Origin: an uncultured Glaciecola sp.
GTDB taxonomy: Bacteria > Pseudomonadota > Gammaproteobacteria > Enterobacterales > Alteromonadaceae
NCBI GenBank assembly: GCA_947496235.1
Contig: CANMCE010000001.1
Coordinates: 186,001-250,000 of the forward strand
Direction of reading: 5' to 3'
DNA: 64,000 nt
Shown here: piece by piece, positions 8,319-17,934 of the stretch
How the letters are laid out: every line of letters starts with the position of its first letter
Numbering within the stretch: the first letter of the stretch is position 1
Notes under the pieces: generated by a model
Database searches by the model: none
What the model was told of the DNA's origin: nothing
What the model saw: the letters and a program-made list of their open reading frames with translations, nothing else
Made by a program: the position numbers and the translations under genes

Positions 8319-10013
8319 ATGTTAAATACTCAAAATGTCATTCAGCGTCACTTTCCAGCGGTTGCACAAAATAAACTGTTGATGCGCCCTACCAATCTGG
8401 TGTTAAAGAAACTACTGTGCGAAGAAGAAATAAATGCCTTTGAACGAGAATACCCACACCTTACTGGTTTTGATTTTGTTGAACAGGTTTTAGATTATTT
8501 TTCTTGTAGTTATACGGTGTCAGATAATCACCGCGAGCGCATTCCAGCAACGGGTAAGTTAGTTATCATAGCTAATCATCCCATTGGGTCTATCGACGGG
8601 TTGGCATTGATAAAGTTAATACGAGAAATCCGACATGATATAAAAGTTGTTGCTAACTCAATGCTGATGGCCATTGATGCTTTACATGATATCTTACTGC
8701 CGGTAGATAACATGTCTGGAAAAACCAAAAAACAAGAGTTACAAAATATTAGTAAGCACCTTCAGCAAGAAGGTGTAGTGATCATATTTCCTGCAGGTGA
8801 AGTGTCACGATTAAGACCTCAAGGCGTCAGGGATACAAAATGGCAATCTGGATTTTTGAAAATAGCAAAAACCAATCAGTGTCCCATATTACCAGTGTTT
8901 ATTGATGCCAAAAATTCTGCATTATTTTATGGCGTATCTATGTTGTTTAAGCCAGCCGCAACAGCTCTCCTAGTAAAACAAATGTGGCACCAAAAAGAAA
9001 AAAGTATCCCAATGAAAATCGGCGAAGTCATCCCTTTTGAAGGATATGCTTCCCTCACTTTGCCGAAAAAAGAATTAGTCAATTTATTTAAAAAACATAT
9101 TTATCGAATTGCTAAAAATAAAAAGCCGGTATTGCCAACTCAATCAGCAATAGCGCTACCTGAAGACAGACGGGTTCTTTTTCATGCACTAAAAGCAGAA
9201 GCTGAAGTGATCGGTAAAACCACTGACAGTAAAACTATCTATTTGTACAAACCGACAAAATCATCAGTGATCTTAAGAGAAATTGGGCGACTACGAGAAA
9301 TTACCTTTAGAGCTGTTGGGGAAGGAACCAATAAACGTCGTGATATCGACAAGTTCGATTTGCATTATTTCCATTTAATTTTATGGGATGAAAAAGATCT
9401 AGAAATTGCAGGAGCATATCGATTTGGTTCTGTAGACAATTTGGCGCAAATTGATCATTTATATTCTTCTACATTGTTTGACTATCAGGCCCCAATGGAT
9501 GAGATAGTTGCACAAGGACTAGAATTGGGTCGTAGTTTCGTACAGCCTAAATATTGGGGAAACCGAAGCCTCGATTATTTATGGCAAGGTATTGGAGCGT
9601 TTTTAGTCAAGCATCCAGAATATCGCTATCTATTCGGACCAGTAACTATTAGCGCCCGATATCCAGCCCAAGCGATGTCTCTATTAATCGCTTTTTATTC
9701 CCATTATTTCCCTGATGATCGCAAAGTGGCAAAAGCTAAATTACCCTACAACAATTCACTGACTAACGGGCAGTTTGAGGGAAAAGAGTATTCAGAAAGT
9801 CTTGAATTACTGAAAGTACAGTTAAATGAAATGGGAGTTTCTATACCCACCTTGTATAAGCAGTATGCTGATGTTTGTGAGCCAGGTGGCGTTAGCTTTT
9901 CAGCCTTTAATGTTGACCCTGAATTCGAATATTGTGTGGATGCATTTTTATTGGTGGATACACACCTCTTAAAAGCCAAGAAGAGACAACGATATTTTAA
10001 AAGCCAGCAATAG
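8319..10013 (+). CDS. olsF: Two-domain acyltransferase: PlsC-like domain fused to OlsB-like GNAT (OlsF-type ornithine lipid synthase)
   Basis: 564 residues. Domain 1 (about 60-270) is a lysophospholipid acyltransferase with IANHPIGSIDG (His87 and Asp93 as the acyl-transfer pair) and FPAGEVSR. Domain 2 (about 290-555) is the haemolysin/OlsB-type N-acyltransferase, with RAVGEGTNKRRDIDKFD and AGAYRFG. Fused proteins of this layout (OlsF, described in Serratia and Flavobacterium) make ornithine lipids alone: the GNAT half N-acylates ornithine and the PlsC half adds the second chain. These are phosphorus-free membrane lipids, often made under phosphate limitation. The aminolipid head group is not proven by sequence. 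Monocistronic; its stop codon lies in the loop of its terminator. Confidence 0.75.
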   Translation: MLNTQNVIQRHFPAVAQNKLLMRPTNLVLKKLLCEEEINAFEREYPHLTGFDFVEQVLDYFSCSYTVSDNHRERIPATGKLVIIANHPIGSIDGLALIKLIREIRHDIKVVANSMLMAIDALHDILLPVDNMSGKTKKQELQNISKHLQQEGVVIIFPAGEVSRLRPQGVRDTKWQSGFLKIAKTNQCPILPVFIDAKNSALFYGVSMLFKPAATALLVKQMWHQKEKSIPMKIGEVIPFEGYASLTLPKKELVNLFKKHIYRIAKNKKPVLPTQSAIALPEDRRVLFHALKAEAEVIGKTTDSKTIYLYKPTKSSVILREIGRLREITFRAVGEGTNKRRDIDKFDLHYFHLILWDEKDLEIAGAYRFGSVDNLAQIDHLYSSTLFDYQAPMDEIVAQGLELGRSFVQPKYWGNRSLDYLWQGIGAFLVKHPEYRYLFGPVTISARYPAQAMSLLIAFYSHYFPDDRKVAKAKLPYNNSLTNGQFEGKEYSESLELLKVQLNEMGVSIPTLYKQYADVCEPGGVSFSAFNVDPEFEYCVDAFLLVDTHLLKAKKRQRYFKSQQ

Positions 10014-10022
10014 CTGGCTTTT
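9999..10022. terminator. Terminator hairpin spanning the olsF stop codon
   Basis: AAAAGCCAGC (9999-10008) pairs with GCTGGCTTTT (10013-10022) around AATA. The olsF stop TAG occupies 10011-10013. It can serve both olsF and the convergent SDR gene ending at 10043. Confidence 0.8.
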
Positions 10023-10042
10023 AAATGTTCAATTAAGGATAT

Positions 10043-10804
10043 TTAAGCTAGCATTCCGCCGTCGACAATAACAGTGGTTCCAGTGGTATAGCTAGAAGCA
10101 TCAGATACTAAGTACAGAACAGTTCCCGCCATTTCATCTGGATCTGCTACACGACCAAGAGGTATTAGCTTTAACGCCTTTTTCAAGATGTTGTCATTAG
10201 TCGTTAGAGCACTGGCAAATTTGGTATCAGTTAAACCCGGTAGTAGTGCATTACAGCGTATGTTTAACGGTCCACATTCTTTTGCAAAGGCTTTTGTCAT
10301 ATTAATAACAGCGGCTTTTGTGATGGAATAAATACCCTGCATATCACCCGGTGAGATGCCATTTACAGATGCAGTATTTAAGATCACACCTCCACCTTGC
10401 TCGCGCATGATTTTCCCTGCTTCACAAGACATGAAAAAGTAACCACGAACATTCACATCAACCGTTTTACTATAAGCCGCTAAATCTGTGTCTATAATAT
10501 GCCCGTAATATGGGTTAGCCGCAGCGTTATTCACCAGAATATCGAGCTTGCCAAACGTGGATTTAATAAAATCAAATATTTCAGTAATTTGCGCCATTTC
10601 CCCTACATGACAAGCAAAAGCTGTCGCTTGACCGCCGGCCTCTCGAATTTGCGCCGCAACCGCTTCACAACCATCAATTTTTCGGCTAGATACAATAACG
10701 TGAGCACCTTTACTTGCGAGTAATTTAGCAATAGATTCGCCGATACCACGGCTAGCACCTGTGACTAAGGCCACTTTACCTGTTAGATCAAATAAGTCTT
10801 TCAT
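10043..10804 (-). CDS. Short-chain dehydrogenase/reductase (DHRS4-like)
   Basis: Start ATG at 10804, chosen because GGAG lies 6 bases upstream; the frame opens 12 bases earlier with a TTG that would contain this ribosome site. About 253 residues. Classical SDR: the Rossmann loop TGASRGIGES near residue 14, the NNAA motif, the catalytic YSITK (Tyr-x-x-x-Lys) with its upstream Ser, and the C-terminal TTVIVDGG. NAD(P)-dependent oxidation or reduction of a hydroxyl/keto group, substrate unknown. Last gene of a four-gene minus-strand operon, 12 bp after the preceding SDR. Confidence 0.85.
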   Translation of the reverse strand: MKDLFDLTGKVALVTGASRGIGESIAKLLASKGAHVIVSSRKIDGCEAVAAQIREAGGQATAFACHVGEMAQITEIFDFIKSTFGKLDILVNNAAANPYYGHIIDTDLAAYSKTVDVNVRGYFFMSCEAGKIMREQGGGVILNTASVNGISPGDMQGIYSITKAAVINMTKAFAKECGPLNIRCNALLPGLTDTKFASALTTNDNILKKALKLIPLGRVADPDEMAGTVLYLVSDASSYTTGTTVIVDGGMLA

Positions 10805-10816
10805 CTTGTTCTCCAA

Positions 10817-11584
10817 TTATGCCAACATGCCGCCATCAAGGGTCATTGCATGACCGTTTAAGAAACTACTTTCATCACTGGCCATCCATGCGATTGCCAA
10901 TGCAATTTCTTCAACTTTACCTAGTCTACGCATTGGACTGGCATTAATTATTGCTTTGCGTTTACGTTCATCAACATTGGCCAACACGCCTTGCACCATA
11001 GGGGTATCGGTAAAACTAGGACAAACAGCATTAAAGCGTAAATTAACTTTGGCATATTCAACTGCCGCTGAGCGCGTTAATCCAATAACACCATGTTTAG
11101 CTGCACTGTAAGCTGTTATGGTTGGAGCTGAGCGCAAACCTGCAACCGAAGCCACATTTATCACATGCCCACCACTTTGTCCCATACAAGCGATTGAGGC
11201 ACGCATACAATGCCAAACACCTTTTAGATTAATGTTGATATTGCGATCAAAATCTTCGTCTGTCAGCAAGTGCATCGGGGCTGGCGTATGATCCACACCA
11301 GCGTTATTCAAAACCACATCCAATCCACCTAACTTTTCCATCGCAAAAGCAAATAAGGTTTCTACAGACGACTTATCAGCAACATCCACTTTACTAAAAT
11401 AGATTTCAGCACCTGCAGCTGATAACTCTTGCGCGAGCTTTTCACCATCCTTTGTATTTAAATCTGATATAACAACACGTGCTCCGCGAGCTGTAAGTAT
11501 TTTAGCGGTGGCCGCTCCAATGCCTGAGGCTCCACCAGTAATTAAAACTCTTTTTCCTTCAACATTCGCCGCTTTTTCGAACAT
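10817..11584 (-). CDS. Short-chain dehydrogenase/reductase
   Basis: 255 residues. The nucleotide-binding ITGGASGIGAATA starts near residue 15, followed by NNAGVD and the catalytic YSAAKHG, ending with LDGGMLA. Only family-level similarity to its downstream SDR neighbour, so the pair probably acts on different intermediates. Its start codon overlaps the stop of the preceding MDR gene by one base (TAATG at 11582-11586), which indicates translational coupling. Within this operon a 3-hydroxyacyl-type dehydrogenase role is plausible but not shown. Confidence 0.85.
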   Translation of the reverse strand: MFEKAANVEGKRVLITGGASGIGAATAKILTARGARVVISDLNTKDGEKLAQELSAAGAEIYFSKVDVADKSSVETLFAFAMEKLGGLDVVLNNAGVDHTPAPMHLLTDEDFDRNININLKGVWHCMRASIACMGQSGGHVINVASVAGLRSAPTITAYSAAKHGVIGLTRSAAVEYAKVNLRFNAVCPSFTDTPMVQGVLANVDERKRKAIINASPMRRLGKVEEIALAIAWMASDESSFLNGHAMTLDGGMLA

Positions 11585-12588
11585 TATTCATCTCCAACTT
11601 TAAGCATTAATTTGCCGAAATTTTTACCCGTAAATAACATCATTAATGTGTCAGGAAAGGTTTCAATCCCTTCAACAATGTGCTCTTTTGGCTTTAATTT
11701 ACCTTCAGCAATCCACTGCGCTATTTCTTTCATTGCAATGGGATATTCCTTGGCATTATCAAATACCACAATCCCTTCCATTCTTGCTCTATTGACTAGC
11801 AATGAGAGATAATTTGATGGTCCTTTTACAGGGGTTGTGTTGTTATATTGACTTATAGCACCACAAATTACGATACGCGCTTTAAAGTTTATCTGCGTTA
11901 GTACGTCGTCTAAAATGTCACCGCCCACGTTATCAAAGAACACATCCACACCTTTGGGGCATGCGGCTTTTAGGGCTTTTTTCACATTTTCATTTTTGTA
12001 ATCAATAGCAGCATCAAAACCTAACTCATTGATCAAAAATTCACATTTATCCTGACCGCCAGCAATCCCCACAACATGACAGCCTTTAATTTTAGCAATT
12101 TGACCTACCAAACCGCCTACTGCACCTGCTGCTCCAGAAATGACTACAGTTTCACCTTCTTTAGGTTCACCTGATTTCAACAATCCAAAGTAACCCGTCA
12201 TACCAGGCATTCCTAAGACACCTAAATAAGTTGAAAGTGGCGCTAACGTCGGGTCAACCTTATGTAGGCCTTTACCGTTGGTTATCTGGTACTCTTGCAC
12301 ACCAGCATAGCCTGCCACATAGTCACCTTCTGCAAAGTCTGGGTGCTGACTTTTTATTACTTTACCCACGGTGCCTGCGCGCATTACGTCGCCAACCTGT
12401 ACTGGCTCAATGTAGGATTTAGCATCGTTTAACCAACCACGCATGGCAGGATCTAACGAAATATAGAGCACTTTTACTAATAGCTCACCTTGTTTGGGTT
12501 CAGGTACTTCTGATTCAGTAAATTCCCAAGTGTCTTCGCTAGGCTCGCCTTTTGGACGAGACTTCAATCGCCATTGTTTGTTCAACAT
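11584..12588 (-). CDS. Zinc-free MDR-family NADP-dependent oxidoreductase (CurA/leukotriene-B4-dehydrogenase-like)
   Basis: 334 residues. An N-terminal GroES-like domain, then a Rossmann domain with SGAAGAVGGLVGQ near 150. The zinc cysteine clusters of true alcohol dehydrogenases are absent. SLDPAMRGW in the N-terminal half is typical of the prostaglandin-reductase/CurA group, which reduces C=C bonds next to a carbonyl using NADPH. Second gene of the operon, 11 bp after the acyl-CoA dehydrogenase, with AAGGAGT just before the ATG. Plausibly saturates an enoyl or enone intermediate. Confidence 0.85.
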   Translation of the reverse strand: MLNKQWRLKSRPKGEPSEDTWEFTESEVPEPKQGELLVKVLYISLDPAMRGWLNDAKSYIEPVQVGDVMRAGTVGKVIKSQHPDFAEGDYVAGYAGVQEYQITNGKGLHKVDPTLAPLSTYLGVLGMPGMTGYFGLLKSGEPKEGETVVISGAAGAVGGLVGQIAKIKGCHVVGIAGGQDKCEFLINELGFDAAIDYKNENVKKALKAACPKGVDVFFDNVGGDILDDVLTQINFKARIVICGAISQYNNTTPVKGPSNYLSLLVNRARMEGIVVFDNAKEYPIAMKEIAQWIAEGKLKPKEHIVEGIETFPDTLMMLFTGKNFGKLMLKVGDE

Positions 12589-12599
12589 TACATTACTCC

Positions 12600-14408
12600 T
12601 TAAAACCAGTCTGCTTGCATGTCCGCACAGACTGCATTGTTTTCAGTTAAAATCGCAAGATCTCGGTCAATCAGTGGCAACTCCCACGTCACATAGTATC
12701 TTGCCGCTTGAATTTTGCCTTGTAAGAAGGCTTTTTTCGCATCTGAGCCAACATTTACTAATTGCTCAACAGCTACATTTGCTTGTCTTATCCACATCCA
12801 GCTTACAACGATAGACGCCAGAATATTCATCATGGCTTGAGCATTGGCACTTAAGGTCCTTTGGGTATCAGCCTTGGCCAGTTCACTGGCAAGTTGTTGT
12901 AAAAGTGGTTGTAACTTTTCAATATAGGCAGACGTTTTGGCCACCAAATCTGCAACTTCACTTGACGTCGTTTTGGCGAAATCTTTCCCCATCTCTGTTT
13001 GCAACGCTTTTAACCCTAATCCATTGTTTTGCCACAGCTTACGGAAGGTTAAATCTAGCGCTTGTATACCATTTGTCCCCTCATGAATCGGATTCAAGCG
13101 GTTATCTCGCCAATATTGTTCTGCTAAATATTCTCTGGTGTAACCGGCACCACCAAGCACCTGAATGCCCAGATCATTAGCTTTTGGACCAAATTCTGAA
13201 GGCCATGATTTAAATATGGGGGTGAGTAAATCCAGTAATTCTGAAAGTGTTTGTTTTTCCTTTTCATCTTGACAAATCTTTATCCGATCAACCAAGTTTG
13301 AACCATACAAACAAAGGGCCATTCCACCTTCTGTATAGGCTTTTTGCGCCAATAACATACGTTTCACGTCACCATGTTGGATAATGGCAGCGGGCGGATC
13401 ATTAGGACCTAGATTAGGTGCAGCTCGCCCCTGAGTTCGTTCTTTGGCATACTCTAATGAATATTGATAGCCTCGATAACCTATCATTGCCGCACCAAAA
13501 CCTACGCCTATCCTAGCTTCGTTCATCATCATGAACATGTAACGTAAACCATGATGTTCTTGTCCAACTAAATAGCCATGACAATCATCTTTTTCACCAA
13601 AACTTAATACTGTCGAGGTAGTTCCTCTATAACCAAGCTTGTGAAGTAAGCCAGCAAGTTGAACATCGTTTCGTTGATCTGGCTCCCCGTCTTCTCCTAA
13701 GCGGAATTTAGGTACCACAAACAAAGAAATACCCTTCACACCCGGCGGTCCGCCAGGTATTTTAGCCAAGACTAAATGCACTATATTTCGTGACAATTCG
13801 TGATCTCCACCCGAAATATAGATTTTTGAACCCTTAATTCTATAGGTGCCATCTGCTTGTTTAGTTGCAGTGGTTTTGATATCTGACAACGCAGAACCAG
13901 CATGAGGTTCAGTCAACGCCATGGTGCCAGTAAATTCACCCGTTAACATTCTAGGCATGAATTGTTGTTTTAGTTCATCCCCTGCAAAATGATGGATCAC
14001 GTTTGCTGCCGCCGCAGTTAAAAATGGGTAGCCAGTAGATGAAGGGTTAGCCGCCATAAAATATGCGCTAACACCTTGCATTATGGTCTCTGGAAGTTGC
14101 ATGCCGCCGTCTTCAAAATCGTAGCGTCCAGCAATGAAACCGGCTTCTCTAAAAGCATCAAAGGCGACTTTAACCTCATCTATCATATGGACTTTTTGCC
14201 CATCGAATGTAGGCTCGTTTTTGTCTGCAATGTGGTTATGCGGTAAAAACAAATCCGTTGCTATCTTTTCAGCCGTCGAAAGCACAGCATCAAAAGTCTC
14301 TTTGTTATGCTCTTGAAATCTCTCAGCCGCACACAATTGCTCCACATCGAGCACGCCATAAAGTTGAAAATCCAACTCGAATTCATTTATTAGACGATCA
14401 GTTGCCAT
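12600..14408 (-). CDS. Acyl-CoA dehydrogenase with extended C-terminal domain (DmdC/AcdA-like architecture)
   Basis: Start ATG at 14408 has CGGAGAAATT immediately upstream. A longer frame to 14507 adds 33 hydrophobic residues with no family similarity. 602 residues: the extra N-terminal segment, the FAD-binding middle with GTMALTEPHAGSALSDI, and the catalytic Glu in NPIHEGTNGIQALDL, followed by a C-terminal extension of about 130 residues. This ~600-residue layout is shared with DmdC, the methylthiopropionyl-CoA dehydrogenase, but also with many other long acyl-CoA dehydrogenases. No dmdA, dmdB or dmdD is nearby, so the substrate is open. First gene of the operon. Electrons should pass to the ETF encoded at 27-29 kb. 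Confidence 0.88.
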   Translation of the reverse strand: MATDRLINEFELDFQLYGVLDVEQLCAAERFQEHNKETFDAVLSTAEKIATDLFLPHNHIADKNEPTFDGQKVHMIDEVKVAFDAFREAGFIAGRYDFEDGGMQLPETIMQGVSAYFMAANPSSTGYPFLTAAAANVIHHFAGDELKQQFMPRMLTGEFTGTMALTEPHAGSALSDIKTTATKQADGTYRIKGSKIYISGGDHELSRNIVHLVLAKIPGGPPGVKGISLFVVPKFRLGEDGEPDQRNDVQLAGLLHKLGYRGTTSTVLSFGEKDDCHGYLVGQEHHGLRYMFMMMNEARIGVGFGAAMIGYRGYQYSLEYAKERTQGRAAPNLGPNDPPAAIIQHGDVKRMLLAQKAYTEGGMALCLYGSNLVDRIKICQDEKEKQTLSELLDLLTPIFKSWPSEFGPKANDLGIQVLGGAGYTREYLAEQYWRDNRLNPIHEGTNGIQALDLTFRKLWQNNGLGLKALQTEMGKDFAKTTSSEVADLVAKTSAYIEKLQPLLQQLASELAKADTQRTLSANAQAMMNILASIVVSWMWIRQANVAVEQLVNVGSDAKKAFLQGKIQAARYYVTWELPLIDRDLAILTENNAVCADMQADWF

Positions 14409-14571
14409 AATTTCTCCGATGACAATTGTAAATAATTTGTAAGTGTAGATGAGATAGGGGTAATATAAGAGTGTCCCATATGACATAATGCATGCCAAAT
14501 GAGACAAAAATAAATACGATTAATAACTGCTCAGCAATGAACGTTATGTTGAAAAAGTAAAGAGAAAGCCT

Positions 14572-15573
14572 GTGCCATACTTTAAGAAATATAAAGTTGT
14601 TATTTTAGCCTTTGATGGTGCCCTCGCCTCTGCAATTACCGGAGCTATGGATATATTTTCCTTTGTCGGTATAAGCTGGCAAAGATTTAATAATACGCCT
14701 TTAGAACCAAGATTCGAGGTCAGCATTGCCAGTCTTCATCAACAGCCAGTGCGGTGTACTAATCAATTATTATTACAACCTCAACAGGACATAGCCCAAG
14801 TAAATGGTATTGATATACTTTTGATTCCCACCATAGGTGGCGATATCGATAAAGTATTAGAAAATAATCGTCAATTACTGCCCTATATTCAGAAAATCGC
14901 TAATCAAGGCAGTGATATCGCGAGTAATTGTTCGGGTACATTTTTATTAGCATCAGCAGGACTTTTAGATAATCGCAAAGCGACAACGCATTGGGGATAT
15001 GCGGATAAATTCAGAGCAATGTTTCCCCAAGTCAATTTAAAAGAAAGAGATTTAATTACTCAATCCGAACAGTTTTTTTGTGCCGGCGGCGGTGTTGCTT
15101 TTAATGATTTATGCTTACTTCTAATTGAACGCTATTGCGGTAGAGATATCGCGAATCAAATGGCCAAAGCCCATGTCATCAATCGACAATCTGGCTTTCA
15201 AAGTACTTATGCAAACTTGCACTCATTTAAACAACATAAGAATGACGCTGTAATCAAAGTTCAAGAGTTTATCGAACAGCATTATCAAGATAAGTTGAAT
15301 ATTCGTGAATTGGCGAAAATGATCAATGTCACGGAACGGACCCTTAACCGCAGCTTTCAAAAACATGTGGGCATGACGCCCAGCCGCTATATACAATCAG
15401 TGCGCTTAGAAAACGCAAAACGATTGTTAGAACAAGGCATTAACAACACTCGACAATTAGCCTCTTTAGTTGGCTATGAAGACCCTGCATCCTTTGGTCG
15501 CTTGTTTAAACAACAAAGCGGTTTTACCCCAGTAGAGTACCGCTCAACATTCCAACGAAACTTCATAAATTAG
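14572..15573 (+). CDS. GlxA-family transcriptional regulator (DJ-1/PfpI domain plus AraC HTH)
   Basis: 333 residues from a GTG at 14572. The N-terminal DJ-1/PfpI amidase-like domain (about 5-190) keeps the nucleophile-elbow Cys in ASNCSGTFLLASAGLL. The C-terminal AraC DNA-binding domain (about 225-330) has two helix-turn-helix units (LNIRELAKMINVTERTLNR and TRQLASLVGYEDPASFGR). Divergent from the acyl-CoA dehydrogenase operon with 163 bp between starts, so it is the obvious candidate activator of that operon. GlxA-type regulators usually sense amine or amino-acid-derived ligands through the DJ-1 half. Confidence 0.88.
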   Translation: MPYFKKYKVVILAFDGALASAITGAMDIFSFVGISWQRFNNTPLEPRFEVSIASLHQQPVRCTNQLLLQPQQDIAQVNGIDILLIPTIGGDIDKVLENNRQLLPYIQKIANQGSDIASNCSGTFLLASAGLLDNRKATTHWGYADKFRAMFPQVNLKERDLITQSEQFFCAGGGVAFNDLCLLLIERYCGRDIANQMAKAHVINRQSGFQSTYANLHSFKQHKNDAVIKVQEFIEQHYQDKLNIRELAKMINVTERTLNRSFQKHVGMTPSRYIQSVRLENAKRLLEQGINNTRQLASLVGYEDPASFGRLFKQQSGFTPVEYRSTFQRNFIN

Positions 15574-15658
15574 CAAGATTTTCTATTTATTATTTGCTAA
15601 TCTTTGGCATGAAGCCGTACACAGTTGCGGTGATTAAATCAACGCTAGGGAAAATAAA

Positions 15659-17917
15659 ATGAAAGTCTTTACATATAAAGCTATTGCGGCTTGTGTTGCA
15701 ATGGCCTGTTCTTCTGCTGTGCTTGCTCAGGAATCTGAAACGCCTGCAACGGAAGAAGGTCTTGAACGTATAGTTGTTACCGCTCAAAAGCGAGTGGAAT
15801 CTATACAAGATGTACCTATCTCAATTGCTACCATGTCAAATGATGAACTTAGTACAGTGCTCGCCGCAGGTGATGATGTGCTTGCTATTGCCTTAAAAGT
15901 ACCAGGATTATATGCAGAGACATCCAATGGTCGAGTTGCGCCAAGATTTTACATCCGTGGACTTGGTAATACAGATTTTGATTTAGCGGCATCACAACCA
16001 GTATCCATAGTAATGGATGATGTTGTTATGGAAAACGTGGTACTTAAAAGTTTTCCTTTGTTCGACGTGCAGCAAGTGGAAGTAATTCGTGGTCCTCAGG
16101 GTACTCTTTTCGGTCGAAATACTACCGCTGGTATCGTCAAGTTTGACAGTGTAAAGCCCACTGAAGATTTCGATGCCTATGTTAAAGCAGGTTTCGGCAC
16201 CTACAGTACCAAAAATATTGAAGCTGCTATCGGTGGCGGATTAACTGATGAAATTTCAGCTCGATTGTCCGTACTTTCTCAGCACAGAGACCACTACATC
16301 AACAACCTAAATGACCCAGACAATGGCCCTACCATGGGTGGCTTCCAAGAAAATGCTTGGCGAGCGCAGTTACTCTACACGCCGTCTGATGAATTAAGCA
16401 TTTTAGCTAATCTACATGGACGAGATTTAAACGGAACTGCTTCAATTTTCAGAGCCAATGTATTTACCAACGGCTCTAATGATCTTAACGATAATTTTGA
16501 CCGTGACGCTGTTTACTATGATGCCAATTTAAACGGCAATGGCTTTGACAATAACCCTCAAGAATATGAAGGTTTTGGTGGTTCATTAAAAATCGACTAT
16601 GACTTCGGCGACGTGACATTAACCTCTATAACCGCGTTTGAAGAAGCCGAAGGATTAAGTTTAGGGGACATAGACGGTGGTGTTGGAAGTGGTGAAACTT
16701 CTTTTCCAGGTTTTATTCCATTTACTGCAGTTACGCAAGATAACCTCAACGATTTAGAACAATTTACCCAAGAAATTCGTTTTGCCAGCGATACCCAAGA
16801 TGCAATGTCATGGCAAGTGGGTGCTTTTTTCTTTGATTCTTCTTTCAGTGTTACCAGTATCGACGGTTTTTACGGAGCAACCACGGTTTTTCATGATAAC
16901 AAATCATGGGCAATTTTTGGTCAAAGCAGCTATGAGCTGACAGAAGACTTTACCTTAACTGGTGGAATTCGTTACACCTATGATGAAAAGAGCTTGTCTG
17001 TCGGTGATCAGAATGTAGATGGCTTTGCCGTAGTGATAGGCGCTGCTACAATTCAAGACTATGAGCCTGTTGATGTTGATGATGGTCAAGTCAGTTTTGA
17101 ATTAAGCGCACATTATGATTTGAGCGATAATATGGCGTTGTTTGCGCGATACTCTAATGGCTTTAGAGCTCAATCAATTCAAGGTCGCGATATTGCCTTT
17201 GAAGGCTTACCTTCAGTTGCAGAAGCTGAAACCATTAACTCTGTCGAAGCTGGGATAAAAGCCGATTTATTGGATAACAAACTCCGTGTTAACGCAGCAG
17301 TATTTGCTTACCGCATCGATGATATCCAATTATCCGCTATCGGTGGCCAATCAAACGGTAACGCTCTGCTAAATGCTGACAAAGGACAAGCTTTCGGGTT
17401 TGAAATTGATGCGAAATACTTAGTCACTGAAAACTTGGTATTAACTGCTGGATTTAGTTTAACTGACACAGAATTGAAAGACGCGAATCTACTTGTGGCG
17501 CCTTGTGGCTCTAACTGTACGGTATTAGATCCTATTGTCACCAATGACAACGGTACTTTCGCGGCGGTTGACGGTAATCCATTCCCTCAAGCGCCAGAAA
17601 CCACTTTTAACTTTACTGCTCGTTACAGTTATCCTGTGAGCGACGATGCTGAGTTGTTTGCCTATACAGATTGGGCATTCCAAGGTGATACTAATCTGTT
17701 TTTGTATGATTCAGTAGAATATAGTAGTGATGATAATTATGAAGGTGGACTTCGCGTTGGTTATCAAAACTATGCAAAAGGCATAACTGTAGCAATATTT
17801 GGTCGCAACATTACCGATGAAGAAAATGTTAAAGGCGCTATCGACTTTAACAATTTAACCGGTATTACCAACGAACCTCGTATTTGGGGCGTGGAATTTA
17901 AGGCTGAATTTTACTAA
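15659..17917 (+). CDS. TonB-dependent outer-membrane receptor
   Basis: 752 residues. Signal peptide of about 23 residues (cleavage VLA-QE), a TonB box ERIVVTAQK at about 37-45, and a plug domain with YIRGLGN and VIRGPQGTLFGRNTTAG. A 22-strand-type barrel follows, ending in an aromatic residue (EFKAEFY). RBS AGGGAAA sits before the ATG. Active TonB-driven uptake; the ligand cannot be read. No Fur-box-like dyad is obvious upstream, so siderophore uptake is not favoured. The position next to the GlxA/acyl-CoA dehydrogenase cluster allows, but does not prove, that it imports the catabolic substrate. Strong terminator downstream. Confidence 0.92.
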   Translation: MKVFTYKAIAACVAMACSSAVLAQESETPATEEGLERIVVTAQKRVESIQDVPISIATMSNDELSTVLAAGDDVLAIALKVPGLYAETSNGRVAPRFYIRGLGNTDFDLAASQPVSIVMDDVVMENVVLKSFPLFDVQQVEVIRGPQGTLFGRNTTAGIVKFDSVKPTEDFDAYVKAGFGTYSTKNIEAAIGGGLTDEISARLSVLSQHRDHYINNLNDPDNGPTMGGFQENAWRAQLLYTPSDELSILANLHGRDLNGTASIFRANVFTNGSNDLNDNFDRDAVYYDANLNGNGFDNNPQEYEGFGGSLKIDYDFGDVTLTSITAFEEAEGLSLGDIDGGVGSGETSFPGFIPFTAVTQDNLNDLEQFTQEIRFASDTQDAMSWQVGAFFFDSSFSVTSIDGFYGATTVFHDNKSWAIFGQSSYELTEDFTLTGGIRYTYDEKSLSVGDQNVDGFAVVIGAATIQDYEPVDVDDGQVSFELSAHYDLSDNMALFARYSNGFRAQSIQGRDIAFEGLPSVAEAETINSVEAGIKADLLDNKLRVNAAVFAYRIDDIQLSAIGGQSNGNALLNADKGQAFGFEIDAKYLVTENLVLTAGFSLTDTELKDANLLVAPCGSNCTVLDPIVTNDNGTFAAVDGNPFPQAPETTFNFTARYSYPVSDDAELFAYTDWAFQGDTNLFLYDSVEYSSDDNYEGGLRVGYQNYAKGITVAIFGRNITDEENVKGAIDFNNLTGITNEPRIWGVEFKAEFY

Positions 17918-17934
17918 TTTTTAGTCCTCAGTTT

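Noticed and set aside
12494-12814. 106-codon open frame on the plus strand across the MDR and acyl-CoA dehydrogenase genes
   Set aside because: Antisense to two well-supported genes, no ribosome site and no protein-like motifs.
12600-14507. Longer acyl-CoA dehydrogenase start at 14507
   Set aside because: The extra 33 residues are hydrophobic and not family-like, while ATG 14408 has CGGAGAAATT directly upstream.
15659-17917. TonB receptor as an iron-siderophore receptor under Fur
   Set aside because: No Fur-box-like dyad was found in the 85 bp upstream, and no siderophore genes are adjacent.
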